A model generated the notes under the pieces. The model was not told where the DNA came from and did no database searches. It saw only the letters and a list, made by a program, of their open reading frames with translations. A program made the position numbers and the translations under genes. From Ramlibacter algicola (GTDB taxonomy: Bacteria > Pseudomonadota > Gammaproteobacteria > Burkholderiales > Burkholderiaceae_C), in NCBI RefSeq assembly GCF_016641735.1, contig NZ_JAEDAO010000001.1, positions 2,604,001 through 2,668,000 of the forward strand: a DNA stretch of 64,000 bases. Reading direction: 5' to 3'. Position 1 is the first letter of the stretch, and the number at the start of each line of letters is the position of its first letter. Below are positions 19,469 to 30,258 of this stretch, piece by piece.

Positions 19469-20389
19469 TCAGCCGGCGCGCTGCTGCTTGCCTTCGAGCA
19501 GCTTGACCAGCGCCCAGAGCGTGCGGTTGACCGGCGTCGGGATGCCCAGGGCCTGGCCACGGCGCACGACCAGGCCATTCAGGTGGTCGATCTCGGTCGG
19601 CTTGCCGCGCGCTAGGTCCTGGGCCGTCGATGAAAGCTGGGTCGGCATCGTCTCGAAGATCCGGCGCACCGCCAGGTCGATGTCGCCGGGAATCTCCACG
19701 CCCTCCGCCTGCGCGACCAGCAGGCATTCGGCGACCACGTCGCTCATGACCTGCTGGATGCCCGGGCTGCGCACGTTCTCGCCGTAGGGACGCTGCGCGA
19801 TGGCGGATACCGCGTTGTACGCGCAGTTGACGACCAGCTTGGCCCAGAGGGCGCCGCGCACGTTGGACGAGATCTCGACCGGCACGCGGGCCTGGGCGAA
19901 CAGTTGGGCCACCTCCTCGCTGCGCGTCACGGGCTCGATGACGAGATCGCCACGGCCGTGGTGCTTCAGGTGGCCAGGGCCGGCCATCTCGGTGGCGACG
20001 TAGACGACCGCCGCAGCGACCTGCCGGGGTGGCAGCACCGTGCGCAGGCGATCGGCGTTGTCGACGCCGTTCTGCAGGCACAGCACGAGGGCCTCCGGCC
20101 GCAGGTGCGGCTTCAGCTGGGCTCCCGCGCTTTCCGTGTCGCCGGACTTCACGCAGAACAGCACGACCTGGGCCTGCGCGACGGCGGCGATGTCGGTCGT
20201 CGCGCGAAGCCGGACGTGCTCGTCGAAGTCGCGGGCTTCCATCCGCAGCCCGTGGCGCTCGATCGCGTCCACGTGCTGCGGCCGGCCGACCAGCACCACC
20301 GGGTGGCCGGCGCGGGCGAGCATGCCGCCGAAGAAGCAGCCGACGGCGCCTGCGCCGACGACGACGACGGGATGGAGTGGCTGGGTCAT
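19469..20389 (-). CDS. panE: 2-dehydropantoate 2-reductase family protein
   Basis: A 306-residue ApbA/PanE-family ketopantoate reductase, which makes pantoate for coenzyme A synthesis with NADPH. The N-terminal Rossmann motif VVVGAGAVGCFFGGMLARAG, LCLQNGVDNADRL, the catalytic lysine region LWAKLVVNCAYNAVSAI and the C-terminal helix (PTEIDHLNGLVVRRGQALGIPTPVN) are seen. ATG 20389 begins the typical sequence. It converges with the aminotransferase, seven bases apart. Several paralogues occur in this bacterial family, so the true pathway enzyme may be another copy. Confidence 0.88.
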   Translation of the reverse strand: MTQPLHPVVVVGAGAVGCFFGGMLARAGHPVVLVGRPQHVDAIERHGLRMEARDFDEHVRLRATTDIAAVAQAQVVLFCVKSGDTESAGAQLKPHLRPEALVLCLQNGVDNADRLRTVLPPRQVAAAVVYVATEMAGPGHLKHHGRGDLVIEPVTRSEEVAQLFAQARVPVEISSNVRGALWAKLVVNCAYNAVSAIAQRPYGENVRSPGIQQVMSDVVAECLLVAQAEGVEIPGDIDLAVRRIFETMPTQLSSTAQDLARGKPTEIDHLNGLVVRRGQALGIPTPVNRTLWALVKLLEGKQQRAG

Positions 20390-20503
20390 GGCCCATTCTA
20401 GGCACCGCTCATCCGCCACGCACCGTGACAAAACCGGGACTGGCCTTACACACGCTGTCATGGGCGGCCCGAACAATGGCCGCAGTTGAATCAGGGAGTC
20501 GAC

Positions 20504-21298
20504 ATGGACAGGCGTGACGCATTGGCGTGCCTGGCCGGCCTGTGGCTGGCCGGCTGCGGTGGTGGTGGCGGCGGAGGCGGAGGTGGCGGTCCCGTGGTGG
20601 CCGACTCCGGCGCGGCCGCGGCAGGCCCGCCGGCACCCGCACCCGCGCCTGCGCCAGCACCCGCGGCCGCGCCGGCAGCCGCCGCAAGCAGCTCGCCGCC
20701 GCCGCGCCTCGACCCGCCGTTCAGCGGGCCGATCGCGCTGTGGGGTGACTCGATGATGCCGCCCGTCGTCCGCGCGCTGGCGCCGCTGTATTCCGGCCGG
20801 GACGTCCACGACGGTGGTTTTCCCGGCGAAACGTCGGCCATGGTTCTGCAGCACCAGGCGGACGACACGCAGTACCGCAACGCGACCACGCTGTTCTGGA
20901 CCGGCCACAACGACGTGCGGATCGACTCGGCGACGGCCGCGTCGCAGGTCCTCGCCAACATCGCCGCCAACGTGGCGCTGCTGGCGCCCGGCAACGACCG
21001 CTACCTCGTGCTCTCGCTGGTGAACAACGCGACCGAGGGCGCGCGCGGCACGGCGCAGTACAACGTCGTGGAGCAGATCAACCGCGAGCTGGCCGCGCGC
21101 TACGGCTACCACTTCGTCGACATCCGCGCGTTCATGGTGGCGCAGTCGAACCCCAACGACCCGCAAGGTGCGGCGAACCTGCAGGCCGACGTCCCGTCCG
21201 CGACCCTGCGCTTCGACGACATCCACCTGACCGGGTTCGGCGCGGACGTCCTCGCACACCAGTTCCTGAAGCCGATCCTCGACGCGCGCGGCTGGTGA
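20504..21298 (+). CDS. SGNH/GDSL-type hydrolase lipoprotein
   Basis: A 264-residue predicted outer-membrane or periplasmic lipoprotein. The signal peptide ends in a lipobox (LWLAGC, Cys about residue 18), followed by a run of 11 glycines and an Ala-Pro repeat linker (to about residue 68). The rest looks like an SGNH hydrolase: LWGDSMM (block I nucleophile Ser), GGFPGETSA (block II Gly), TGHNDVR (block III Asn) and DDIHLTGFG (block V Asp-x-x-His). Substrate could be an ester on a polysaccharide or lipid. ATG 20504 has GGGAG six bases before it. The gene is alone, and its function is inferred from the motifs. Confidence 0.75.
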   Translation: MDRRDALACLAGLWLAGCGGGGGGGGGGGPVVADSGAAAAGPPAPAPAPAPAPAAAPAAAASSSPPPRLDPPFSGPIALWGDSMMPPVVRALAPLYSGRDVHDGGFPGETSAMVLQHQADDTQYRNATTLFWTGHNDVRIDSATAASQVLANIAANVALLAPGNDRYLVLSLVNNATEGARGTAQYNVVEQINRELAARYGYHFVDIRAFMVAQSNPNDPQGAANLQADVPSATLRFDDIHLTGFGADVLAHQFLKPILDARGW

Positions 21299-21320
21299 GC
21301 GCGGCCCGGATAATCCGGGC

Positions 21321-22334
21321 ATGCCCATCCCCGACCTTGGCCAGGATGCCGCCGCGCTGCGGCAGCTGATGGTTCGGCTCGGACTCGCGGCGGAGGGCGA
21401 TCCCGTCGATGCCATTCCGCTGGCGGGCGGCGTGTCCTCGGGCATCTACCGCGTGCGCCTTCGCGGCGGCGACGTGTGCGTCAAGCAAGCCCTGCCCAAG
21501 CTCAAGGTCGCCAAGGACTGGTTCGCGCCGGTCGAGCGCGTGTTCCACGAGGCGGCCTACCTGCGCGAAGCGGCCGCGATCGTGCCCGTGCACGTCCCTC
21601 GCGTGCTGGCGGACGACCGCGAGACGTGCAGCATGGCGATGGAGTTCCTCGGCGCCCGCCACCTGAACTGGAAGGCCGAGCTGCTTGCGGGCCGCGTCGA
21701 CGTCGCGATGGCCGGCACCGTCGGGGACGTGCTGGGCCGCATCCATGCGGCGACGGCCGGGCAGCCCAGGCTGGCCGAGGCGTTCGCCACGGACGCGAAC
21801 TTCCACGCCATCCGGCTCGAGCCCTACCTGGTGGAGAGCGCCCGCGTCCATCCGGCCCTCGCCGACCGGCTGCTCTCGCTCGTGCACGTCACCGCGTCGA
21901 CCAGGCGCGTCCTCGTGCATGGCGACGTGAGCCCGAAGAACATCCTGCTGGGACCCGCGGGCCCGGTGCTGCTCGACGCGGAATGCGCCTGGTATGGGGA
22001 TCCCGCCTTCGATCTCGCTTTCTGCCTCAACCACTTCCTGCTGAAGGCTGCGCACTTGCCGGCGCATGCGCGTTCATTGCTGGATGGGGCCGCTGCCTTC
22101 ATCGGCGGGTACTGGCCGCACGTGCACTGGGAGCGTCGCGAGGACCTCGACGCGCGCACGGCCGCGCTGCTGCCGGGCCTGTCGCTCGCGCGCGTCGACG
22201 GGAAATCGCCCGTGGAATACCTCGATGCACCGACGCGCGAAGCCGTGCGTCGCGAAGCGCTCGAGCTGCTGCGGTCATCCGCGGCGGACCTGCAATCGCT
22301 CCTGCGGCGCTGGGAGAGCGCCTTCCTGCCATGA
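21321..22334 (+). CDS. APH-family small-molecule kinase
   Basis: A 337-residue kinase of the aminoglycoside/choline kinase fold. It has a glycine-rich loop (LAGGVSSGIYRVR), the ATP lysine in VCVKQAL, the Brenner motif LVHGDVSPKNILL with catalytic Asp, and the metal-binding Asp in VLLDAECAWYGDPAFDLAF. The HGDVSPKN form resembles methylthioribose kinase-like and uncharacterised sugar kinases rather than resistance enzymes. Its stop overlaps the start of an enolase paralogue by ATGA, so the two proteins likely act in one pathway, with the kinase making a phosphorylated substrate. The substrate is unknown. Confidence 0.8.
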   Translation: MPIPDLGQDAAALRQLMVRLGLAAEGDPVDAIPLAGGVSSGIYRVRLRGGDVCVKQALPKLKVAKDWFAPVERVFHEAAYLREAAAIVPVHVPRVLADDRETCSMAMEFLGARHLNWKAELLAGRVDVAMAGTVGDVLGRIHAATAGQPRLAEAFATDANFHAIRLEPYLVESARVHPALADRLLSLVHVTASTRRVLVHGDVSPKNILLGPAGPVLLDAECAWYGDPAFDLAFCLNHFLLKAAHLPAHARSLLDGAAAFIGGYWPHVHWERREDLDARTAALLPGLSLARVDGKSPVEYLDAPTREAVRREALELLRSSAADLQSLLRRWESAFLP

Positions 22335-23605
22335 CCATCTCGCAAGTCCTCGCCCGCCGCATCTGGGATTCGCGCGGACGCCCGACCGTCGAAGTGGAGG
22401 TGCGGACCGCCAGCGGCGCGGTCGGCCTCGGCATGGCGCCTGCAGGTGCGTCCAGGGGCACGCGCGAGGCGATCGAGCGCCGCGACGGCGGACCGCGTTT
22501 CGGGGGCCTGGACGTGCAGCGCGCGATCGAGGGCATCGACCGCGAGATTGCGCCGCTCCTCGTCGGCCGCGACGAGGCGGACCAGGGCGGCATCGATGCC
22601 GCGCTCATCGCACTGGACGGCACGGCCACGAAGGAGCGGCTGGGCGGCAACGCGCTCGTCGCGACGTCGCTCGCGGTCCTGCACGCAGCGGCCGCCGCCC
22701 GCGGCCTTCCGCTCTGGCGGCATCTCGCCGGCGACCGGCCCGTGCGGCTTCCCCTGCCCCAGATCCAGGTCTTCGGCGGCGGCGCGCATGCCGGGCGGCG
22801 CGTCGACGTGCAGGATTTCATGGTCGTTGCCGTCGGCGCGCAGTCGTTCTCCCAGGCGCTGGAAATGACCGCGGAGGTGTACCGCTGCGCAGGCGAGTGG
22901 ATGCGCGAGCGCGGACGCCTCGCCGGCGTGGCGGACGAAGGCGGCTGGTGGCCCGACTTCGCGCGCAACGAGGAAGCGCTCGATGCGCTGGTCGCGGCCA
23001 TCGAACGCGCAGGCTACGTGCCAGGACAGGACGTCGCGATCGCGCTCGACATCGCGGCGTCCGAGTTCGGCCGCGATGGCCGCTACCGGCTGGCGCTCGA
23101 GGGCGAGGAGCTCGATTCCGACGCCCTGTCGGAACGCCTGCTGCGATGGATCGAGCGCTACCCGATCGTGTCGATCGAGGACCCGCTCGCCGAGGACGAC
23201 GAGCGCGGACTGGCCGCCTTCACGCGGGCCTGCCAGGGACGCGTGCAGGTCGTGGGCGACGACTACCTCGTGACGAATGCGGACCGCGTGAGTCAGGCGG
23301 CGGCGGCCGGCGCTTGCAACTGCGTGCTGGTCAAGCCGAACCAGGCCGGCACGGTGACCGAGGCGCTGCAAGCCCTGCAAGCGGCGCGGGAGGCCGGCTT
23401 CGCGACCATCGTCTCGGCGCGTTCCGGCGAGACCGAAGACGTCGCCATCGTGCATCTCGCCACGGGCTGGGATGCGGGCCAGCTGAAGGTGGGATCCTTC
23501 GCGCGCTCCGAACGCATGGCGAAGTGGAACGAAGGCGTGCGCATCGAGACGCGGCCCGGGGCACCGGCGGGCTTTGCCGGCGGCAGTGCACTCGCCCGCC
23601 GCTGA
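22331..23605 (+). CDS. Divergent enolase paralogue
   Basis: A 424-residue member of the enolase family. Metal ligands and acid/base residues line up with E. coli enolase: Glu203 (DEGGW), Asp in ALDIAASEF, Glu in SIEDPLAE, Asp in VVGDDYLVTN, Lys335 (VLVKPNQ) and the Lys in GQLKVGS. Differences are striking: Glu168 of E. coli is Asp162 here (VQDFM), His370 is Ala363 (SARSGETED instead of SHRSGETED), and the GAST loop is GASRGT. These residues contact 2-phosphoglycerate, so ordinary glycolytic activity is doubtful. It is coupled to a kinase gene. A true eno is expected elsewhere, next to pyrG in this group. Confidence 0.88.
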   Translation: MTISQVLARRIWDSRGRPTVEVEVRTASGAVGLGMAPAGASRGTREAIERRDGGPRFGGLDVQRAIEGIDREIAPLLVGRDEADQGGIDAALIALDGTATKERLGGNALVATSLAVLHAAAAARGLPLWRHLAGDRPVRLPLPQIQVFGGGAHAGRRVDVQDFMVVAVGAQSFSQALEMTAEVYRCAGEWMRERGRLAGVADEGGWWPDFARNEEALDALVAAIERAGYVPGQDVAIALDIAASEFGRDGRYRLALEGEELDSDALSERLLRWIERYPIVSIEDPLAEDDERGLAAFTRACQGRVQVVGDDYLVTNADRVSQAAAAGACNCVLVKPNQAGTVTEALQALQAAREAGFATIVSARSGETEDVAIVHLATGWDAGQLKVGSFARSERMAKWNEGVRIETRPGAPAGFAGGSALARR

Positions 23606-23643
23606 CGCATCCACCACAATCGCGCGCTGAGGAGGACCTGCGG

Positions 23644-24108
23644 ATGCAGTATTGGCTGATGAAATCGGAGCCGGAGGAAGTGTCGGTGGACGACGCGATC
23701 GCGGCGCCCAAGTCGACGGTGCCCTGGACGGGGGTGCGCAACTACCAGGCACGCAACTTCATGCGCGACCAGATGCGCGTGGGCGACGGCGTGCTCTTCT
23801 ACCACTCCAGCTGCGCGGAACCCGGCGTCGTGGGACTCGGGGAAGTCGCATCGACGCCCTATCCCGACCCGACGCAGTTCGACCGCAAGTCCAAGTACTA
23901 CGACGCGGCGTCCAAAAAGGAAGAGCCGCGCTGGACGCTCGTCGACGTGCACGTGCGCAAGAAGACACGCCTCCTGGGGCTGCCCGAGCTGCGTGCGGCG
24001 AAGGGGCTGGAGGACCTGGTGATCCTGCGCCGGGGCAACCGGCTGTCCATCACGCCGGTCGAGGCGAAGCACTGGCGCCAGATCCTGAAGCTGCTGGGCG
24101 AGACCTGA
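23644..24108 (+). CDS. EVE domain-containing protein
   Basis: A 154-residue single EVE (PUA-like) domain protein, related to modified-base-binding folds (YTH/thymocyte nuclear protein 1). It starts MQYWLMKSEPEEVSVDD and contains VPWTGVRNYQARNFMRD and VLFYHSSCAEPGVVGLGEV, the family signature. Length is typical. GAGGAGG lies upstream of ATG 23644. It stands between the enolase paralogue and a bidirectional terminator. Its biological role is not established; binding of a modified nucleotide is likely from the family. Confidence 0.92.
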   Translation: MQYWLMKSEPEEVSVDDAIAAPKSTVPWTGVRNYQARNFMRDQMRVGDGVLFYHSSCAEPGVVGLGEVASTPYPDPTQFDRKSKYYDAASKKEEPRWTLVDVHVRKKTRLLGLPELRAAKGLEDLVILRRGNRLSITPVEAKHWRQILKLLGET

Positions 24109-24127
24109 GCGTGCCGTGCGCACAAAG

Positions 24128-24153
24128 AAAAAGCCGCCCGAGGGCGGCTTTTT
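24128..24153. terminator. Bidirectional terminator between EVE gene and clpA
   Basis: A GCCGCCC/GGGCGGC stem with a short loop is flanked by A and T runs on both sides, so it can stop transcription from both converging genes. Confidence 0.88.
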
Positions 24154-24171
24154 CGTGCGGCGCTCGCGCGC

Positions 24172-26493
<2,322 letters not shown>

Positions 26494-26550
26494 GAGATTT
26501 CCTTCTGCCTTGCTTTTCCGATGTCGTCGATCGCGGTGTTCGACCCGGTT

Positions 26551-26910
26551 TCACTCGATGGGTTCACTGACGCACTGCAACGGGTGCCCGGCCTGCCGTG
26601 CCGCCTCCTGCACCTGTTCGACCTTCGTCGCCGCCACGTCCCGCGAATACACGCCGCAGATCCCTTTCCCGTCGAGGTGGATCTTGAGCATGATCTGCGT
26701 GGCCGTCTCGCGGTCCTTGTTGAAGAACTCCTGGATCACCACGACGACGAATTCCATCGGGGTGTAGTCGTCATTGAGCATGACGACCTGGTACATCTGG
26801 GGCGGCTTGACCTTCTGGGTCCGCCGCTCGAGCACCACGGAGCCACCGTCGTCGTCCGTCGGTCGCGCCACGGGGGCGGCCGGTGCGGGCACGGGGGGGT
26901 CGGTTGCCAT
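26551..26910 (-). CDS. clpS: ATP-dependent Clp protease adaptor ClpS
   Basis: The N-end rule adaptor (119 residues) binds N-terminal Phe, Leu, Trp and Tyr and delivers substrates to ClpA. The core [21 protein letters not shown], the DKETA-type [13 protein letters not shown] and [16 protein letters not shown] are conserved. The first 30 residues are a flexible Pro/Ala stretch. I chose ATG 26910 (MATDPP); an ATG nine bases upstream (26919) is equally possible and neither has a clear ribosome site. It leads the clpS-clpA unit and is divergent from the cold-shock gene. Confidence 0.95.
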   Translation of the reverse strand: MATDPPVPAPAAPVARPTDDDGGSVVLERRTQKVKPPQMYQVVMLNDDYTPMEFVVVVIQEFFNKDRETATQIMLKIHLDGKGICGVYSRDVAATKVEQVQEAARQAGHPLQCVSEPIE

Positions 26911-27222
26911 GAAATTCATTCTATCTAGGGGGCCTGCGCACTGCACCGCCAGTCGCAAATGGTGACCCTCGCGCGACATTCAAGCACCGCGGTGCACGCG
27001 CGTGTCGGATTGCGGCCAAAAGAGCCATTCCGGCCGCGCTGGGTGCCGTGGAGGCACGCGGGAAGAAAAACGCGGCGCTCCATTCTTCCAGCCGTGGTCT
27101 GATGGCCGCCTTGGGACCCGCCCGTCGGAGTCATCAAAACTTAAGTTTGTGAAAATATTGACAGAGCCGGAACGAATCCCGGACACTCACTGCTCAGTTC
27201 GGGATAACAAAGGGGGCCCTGG
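26911..27222. other. Intergenic region between clpS and the cold-shock gene
   Basis: About 310 bases without a supported gene. It must hold the clpS promoter (not recognisable) and the cold-shock promoter plus a 5' leader. The part near 27150-27220 is much richer in A and T than its surroundings. Confidence 0.6.
27158..27187 (+). promoter_or_regulatory. Probable sigma-70 promoter of the cold-shock gene
   Basis: TTGACA at 27158-27163 is a perfect -35 element. A weak GACACT at 27182-27187 follows after 18 bases. The upstream flank is AT-rich (AAACTTAAGTTTGTGAAAAT), like an UP element. Confidence 0.5.
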
Positions 27223-27534
27223 ATGGCGACCGGTACTGTCAAGTGGTTCAACGATGCCAAGGGCTTCGGGTTCATCGAGCCCGATGGCGGCGGCGCGGAC
27301 GTGTTCGCGCATTTCTCCGCCATCGCGATGGAAGGCTTCAAGACGCTCAAGCAGGGCTCGCGCGTCACGTTCGACATCACGCAGGGCCCCAAGGGCCAGC
27401 TCGCGCAGAACATCCAGGCCGACATCCAGCCGATCCAGACCCAGCCTGCGCCGGACCGCCCGGCACGCCAGTCGAAGGTGCGTGCTCCGCAGTTCCATGC
27501 GCCGGCCAGCCGGTCGGACGGCGTGCCGAAGTAG
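27223..27534 (+). CDS. Cold-shock domain protein with Pro-rich C-terminal tail
   Basis: A 103-residue CspA-family RNA chaperone. The cold-shock domain (1-68) has both RNA-binding motifs: KGFGFIEP and VFAHFSAI. Residues 69-103 form an extra tail rich in Pro, Gln, Arg and Ala, longer than the usual 67-70-residue CspA. The gene has its own TTGACA promoter and terminator and is monocistronic. Which condition induces it is not visible. Confidence 0.93.
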   Translation: MATGTVKWFNDAKGFGFIEPDGGGADVFAHFSAIAMEGFKTLKQGSRVTFDITQGPKGQLAQNIQADIQPIQTQPAPDRPARQSKVRAPQFHAPASRSDGVPK

Positions 27535-27552
27535 GCATTGTCCGCGCCAATG

Positions 27553-27581
27553 AAAAAGCCGCCCCGGGGGCGGCTTTTTTT
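27553..27581. terminator. Bidirectional terminator between the cold-shock gene and icd
   Basis: A stem GCCGCC/GGCGGC is flanked by five A and seven T, so it works in both directions for converging genes. Confidence 0.88.
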
Positions 27582-27619
27582 CGTGCGCGGCAGCAGCGCG
27601 TGCAGCGCTGCCCGGCCGA

Positions 27620-28873
27620 TCACATGTGGTCGATCATCACCTGGCCGAAGCCGGAGCAGCTGACCTGGGTGGCGCCTTCCATCAGGCGCGCGAAGTCGTA
27701 GGTCACCTTCTTCGACTGGATCGACTTCTCCATGGAGCTGATGATCAGGTCCGCGGCTTCGGTCCAGCCCATGTGGCGCAGCATCATCTCGGCCGACAGG
27801 ATCTCGGAACCGGGGTTCACGTAGTCCTTGCCCGCGTACTTGGGCGCCGTGCCGTGGGTGGCCTCGAACATGGCGACCGAGTCGCTCATGTTGGCGCCCG
27901 GGGCGATGCCGATGCCGCCGACCTGTGCGGCCAGCGCGTCGGACACGTAATCGCCGTTCAGGTTGAGCGTGGCGATCACGCTGTACTCGGCCGGGCGCAG
28001 CAGGATCTGCTGCAGGAACGCGTCGGCGATGGAGTCCTTCACCACGATGTCCTTGCCGGTCTTCGGGTTCTTGAACTTGCACCACGGGCCGCCGTCGATC
28101 TCGACCGCGCCGAACTCCTTCTTGGCGAGCGCGTAGCCCCAGTCACGGAAGCCACCTTCCGTGAACTTCATGATGTTGCCCTTGTGCACGAGCGTGACGC
28201 TGGGCTTGTCGTTGTCGATCGCGTACTGCAGCGCCTTGCGCACCAGGCGCTCGGTGCCTTCGACGGACACCGGCTTGATGCCGATGGCGGACGTCTGCGG
28301 GAAGCGGATCTTCTTGACGCCCATCTCGTCGGTCAGGAACTTGATGACCTTCTTGGCCTTGTCGGTGTTGGCTTCGTACTCGATGCCGGCGTAGATGTCC
28401 TCGGAGTTCTCGCGGAAGATGACCATGTTGGTCTTCTCCGGCGCCTTCAGCGGCGACGGCACGCCCTTGAAGTACTGGATCGGGCGCAGGCAGACGTACA
28501 GGTCCAGCTCCTGGCGCAGCGCGACGTTCAGCGACCGGATGCCGCCGCCGACCGGCGTGGTCAGCGGGCCCTTGATCGACACGACGTATTCGCGCGCGAC
28601 CTTCAGCGTCTCTTCGGGCAGCCACACGTCGGGGCCGTAGACCTTGGTCGACTTCTCGCCGGCGTAGATCTCCATCCAGTGGATCTTCTTCTTGCCGCCG
28701 TAGGCCTTGGCCACCGCCGCATCCACCACCTTCAGCATCACGGGCGTGATGTCCATCCCGGTACCGTCGCCCTCGATGAACGGGATGATCGGCTGGTCCG
28801 GCACGTTCAGGGACATGTCGGCATTGACGGTGATCTTCTGGCCCTGGCTGGGCACCTTGATGTGCTGGTACAT
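27620..28873 (-). CDS. icd: Isocitrate dehydrogenase, NADP-dependent
   Basis: The TCA-cycle enzyme (417 residues) oxidises isocitrate to 2-oxoglutarate. It is the dimeric E. coli-like type: [19 protein letters not shown], the regulatory-serine region [26 protein letters not shown], and the cofactor loop [20 protein letters not shown], where Lys and Tyr mark NADP preference. ATG 28873 starts MYQHIKVP as in relatives. It converges with the cold-shock gene. Confidence 0.97.
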   Translation of the reverse strand: MYQHIKVPSQGQKITVNADMSLNVPDQPIIPFIEGDGTGMDITPVMLKVVDAAVAKAYGGKKKIHWMEIYAGEKSTKVYGPDVWLPEETLKVAREYVVSIKGPLTTPVGGGIRSLNVALRQELDLYVCLRPIQYFKGVPSPLKAPEKTNMVIFRENSEDIYAGIEYEANTDKAKKVIKFLTDEMGVKKIRFPQTSAIGIKPVSVEGTERLVRKALQYAIDNDKPSVTLVHKGNIMKFTEGGFRDWGYALAKKEFGAVEIDGGPWCKFKNPKTGKDIVVKDSIADAFLQQILLRPAEYSVIATLNLNGDYVSDALAAQVGGIGIAPGANMSDSVAMFEATHGTAPKYAGKDYVNPGSEILSAEMMLRHMGWTEAADLIISSMEKSIQSKKVTYDFARLMEGATQVSCSGFGQVMIDHM

Positions 28874-29080
28874 GGAAACGACTGGCTCCGGAGATGGGTG
28901 AGGCGTCCGGCCTGCGGCCGAACCGGTCGATTCTAGCCCGCACGCCGTCGGCGCCATCCGCATCGCGGGCGCGTCGCGGTGGCCCCTGTCAACGGAACGC
29001 GGAGCTCAGCCGTTGGCGGGAGGCTTCCCGGCGACGGGAGGTGAGTTTCGAAAACCGCCATTCATCAAGGAATCTCCCAA

Positions 29081-29365
29081 ATGAACAAGCTGCTTGCCGC
29101 CCTCGTGGCCACCTTCTTCGCCGCCGCCGCCTTCGCGCAGACCGCCGCCCCGGCCGCCGCCTCGTCGGCTCCGAAGGCCGCCGCCTCCGCCCCGGCCAAG
29201 GCCGAAGCCAAGGCCGAGAAGAAGGAAGCCAAGGCCGAAGCGAAGGCCGAGAAGAAGGCTGCCAAGGCCGAGAAGAAAGCCGAGAAGAAGGTCGCCAAGG
29301 CCGAGAAGAAGGCCGACAAGGCCGAAGCCAAGGCCGAGATGAAGAAGGAAGAAGCCAAGAAGTAA
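29081..29365 (+). CDS. Secreted Lys/Ala/Glu-rich repeat protein (paralogue 1)
   Basis: A 94-residue protein with a signal peptide (MNKLLAALVATFFAAAAFAQ, cleavage after about residue 20). The rest is a low-complexity heptad-like array of AEKKAEKK/AEAKAEKK units, predicted as one long, positively charged helix. No enzyme motif. AAGGAATC precedes ATG 29081. A second gene of the same design follows 170 bases downstream, each with its own terminator. Similar histone H1-like or polyanion-binding tails exist, but a periplasmic role here is only a guess. Confidence 0.75.
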   Translation: MNKLLAALVATFFAAAAFAQTAAPAAASSAPKAAASAPAKAEAKAEKKEAKAEAKAEKKAAKAEKKAEKKVAKAEKKADKAEAKAEMKKEEAKK

Positions 29366-29380
29366 TTCCTGGCGCTTCGA

Positions 29381-29414
29381 GCAAAACGCCCGCCTCGCGC
29401 GGGCGTTTTGCTTT
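29381..29414 (+). terminator. Terminator after the first Lys/Ala-rich gene
   Basis: A 12-base-pair perfect stem (GCAAAACGCCCG with CGGGCGTTTTGC) around a seven-base loop, followed by TTTCC. The stem contains its own T run. Confidence 0.75.
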
Positions 29415-29534
29415 CCGGGCGGGAGGTGTCAACCGGACCGTCGCGGCTGCCGTTGTGGAGGAGCCTTCCGGATCCCGCTGCGGGACACCGGAAGCGAATC
29501 TCCCGTCACCACCTCTCTCCTGAAGGACTGATTC

Positions 29535-29735
29535 ATGAACAAGCTGCTCGCCGCCCTGATGGCCACCGTGTTCTCCGCCGCCGTGTTTGCGCAAGCCACG
29601 CCCGCGACCCCCGCTGCGCCCGCCGCGGCTGCCGCGCCGGCCGCTTCGAGCGCCAAGGCGGACAAGAAGGAGATGAAGGCCACCAAGAAGGCCAAGAAGA
29701 GCAAGAAGGCGAAGAAGGCCGAGAAGGCCGCCTGA
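29535..29735 (+). CDS. Secreted Lys/Ala-rich small protein (paralogue 2)
   Basis: A 66-residue protein beginning MNKLLAALMATVFSAAVFAQ, almost the same signal peptide as the gene upstream. The mature part is an Ala/Pro linker followed by a basic tail (KKAKKSKKAKKAEKAA). Its 5' leader resembles that of the first copy in part (GGGAGG, CTTCC-G, ATCTCCC), so the pair probably arose by duplication and then diverged in length. Function is unknown. Confidence 0.7.
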   Translation: MNKLLAALMATVFSAAVFAQATPATPAAPAAAAAPAASSAKADKKEMKATKKAKKSKKAKKAEKAA

Positions 29736-29754
29736 TCTCCGGCACCCGATGCCC

Positions 29755-29783
29755 ATGCCCGCGCAAGCGGGCATTTTGCTTTT
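29755..29783 (+). terminator. Terminator after the second Lys/Ala-rich gene
   Basis: Stem ATGCCCGC/GCGGGCAT with GCAA loop, followed by TTTTGCTTTT. It lies between the small gene and the DUF192 gene. Confidence 0.7.
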
Positions 29784-29802
29784 CCGGCCCACAATCGCGC
29801 CG

Positions 29803-30243
29803 ATGAAGAATGCCCTCGTCCTGGCCGCCGCCCTCCTCGCAGGTGCCGGCGTCGCGGCCCAGGAACCCCAGACCGACCTGCCGCGCGTGCGCCTGTCCGC
29901 GGGCATGCACCAGATCGACGCCCAGGTCGCGCACACGCCCGACCAGCGCGCCACCGGGCTCATGTACCGCAAGCAGATGCCGCAGAACGAAGGCATGCTG
30001 TTCGCGTTCGAGGAGCCGGGCGTCCAGTGCTTCTGGATGAAGAACACGCTGCTGCCGCTGACGGCCGCCTTCGTCGCGGACGATGGCGAGATCGTCAATC
30101 TCGCCGACATGAAGCCGCAGACGACCGACGGCCATTGCTCGAAGCGACCGGTGCGCTACGTGCTCGAGATGAACCAGGGCTGGTTCGCCAAGCGCAACAT
30201 CAAGGCCGGGTTCCGGCTGGCGGGCGAACCGTTCCGGCGCTGA
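29803..30243 (+). CDS. DUF192 family secreted protein
   Basis: A 146-residue exported protein. Residues 1-20 form a signal peptide (KNALVLAAALLAGAGVAAQ). The mature domain is DUF192: QVAHTPDQRATGLMYRKQMPQNEGMLFAFEEPGVQCFWMKNTLLPL, then PVRYVLEMNQGWFAKRNIKAG. The family is common in proteobacteria and has no assigned reaction. The start is ATG 29803, just upstream of the signal peptide. It is followed by a hairpin shared with sodB. Confidence 0.9.
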   Translation: MKNALVLAAALLAGAGVAAQEPQTDLPRVRLSAGMHQIDAQVAHTPDQRATGLMYRKQMPQNEGMLFAFEEPGVQCFWMKNTLLPLTAAFVADDGEIVNLADMKPQTTDGHCSKRPVRYVLEMNQGWFAKRNIKAGFRLAGEPFRR

Positions 30244-30258
30244 TCACACCGCCGCGCA

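Noticed and set aside
22331..23605. Ordinary glycolytic enolase
   Set aside because: Loss of the His370 equivalent, the Glu168 to Asp change, and coupling to a kinase gene speak against it.
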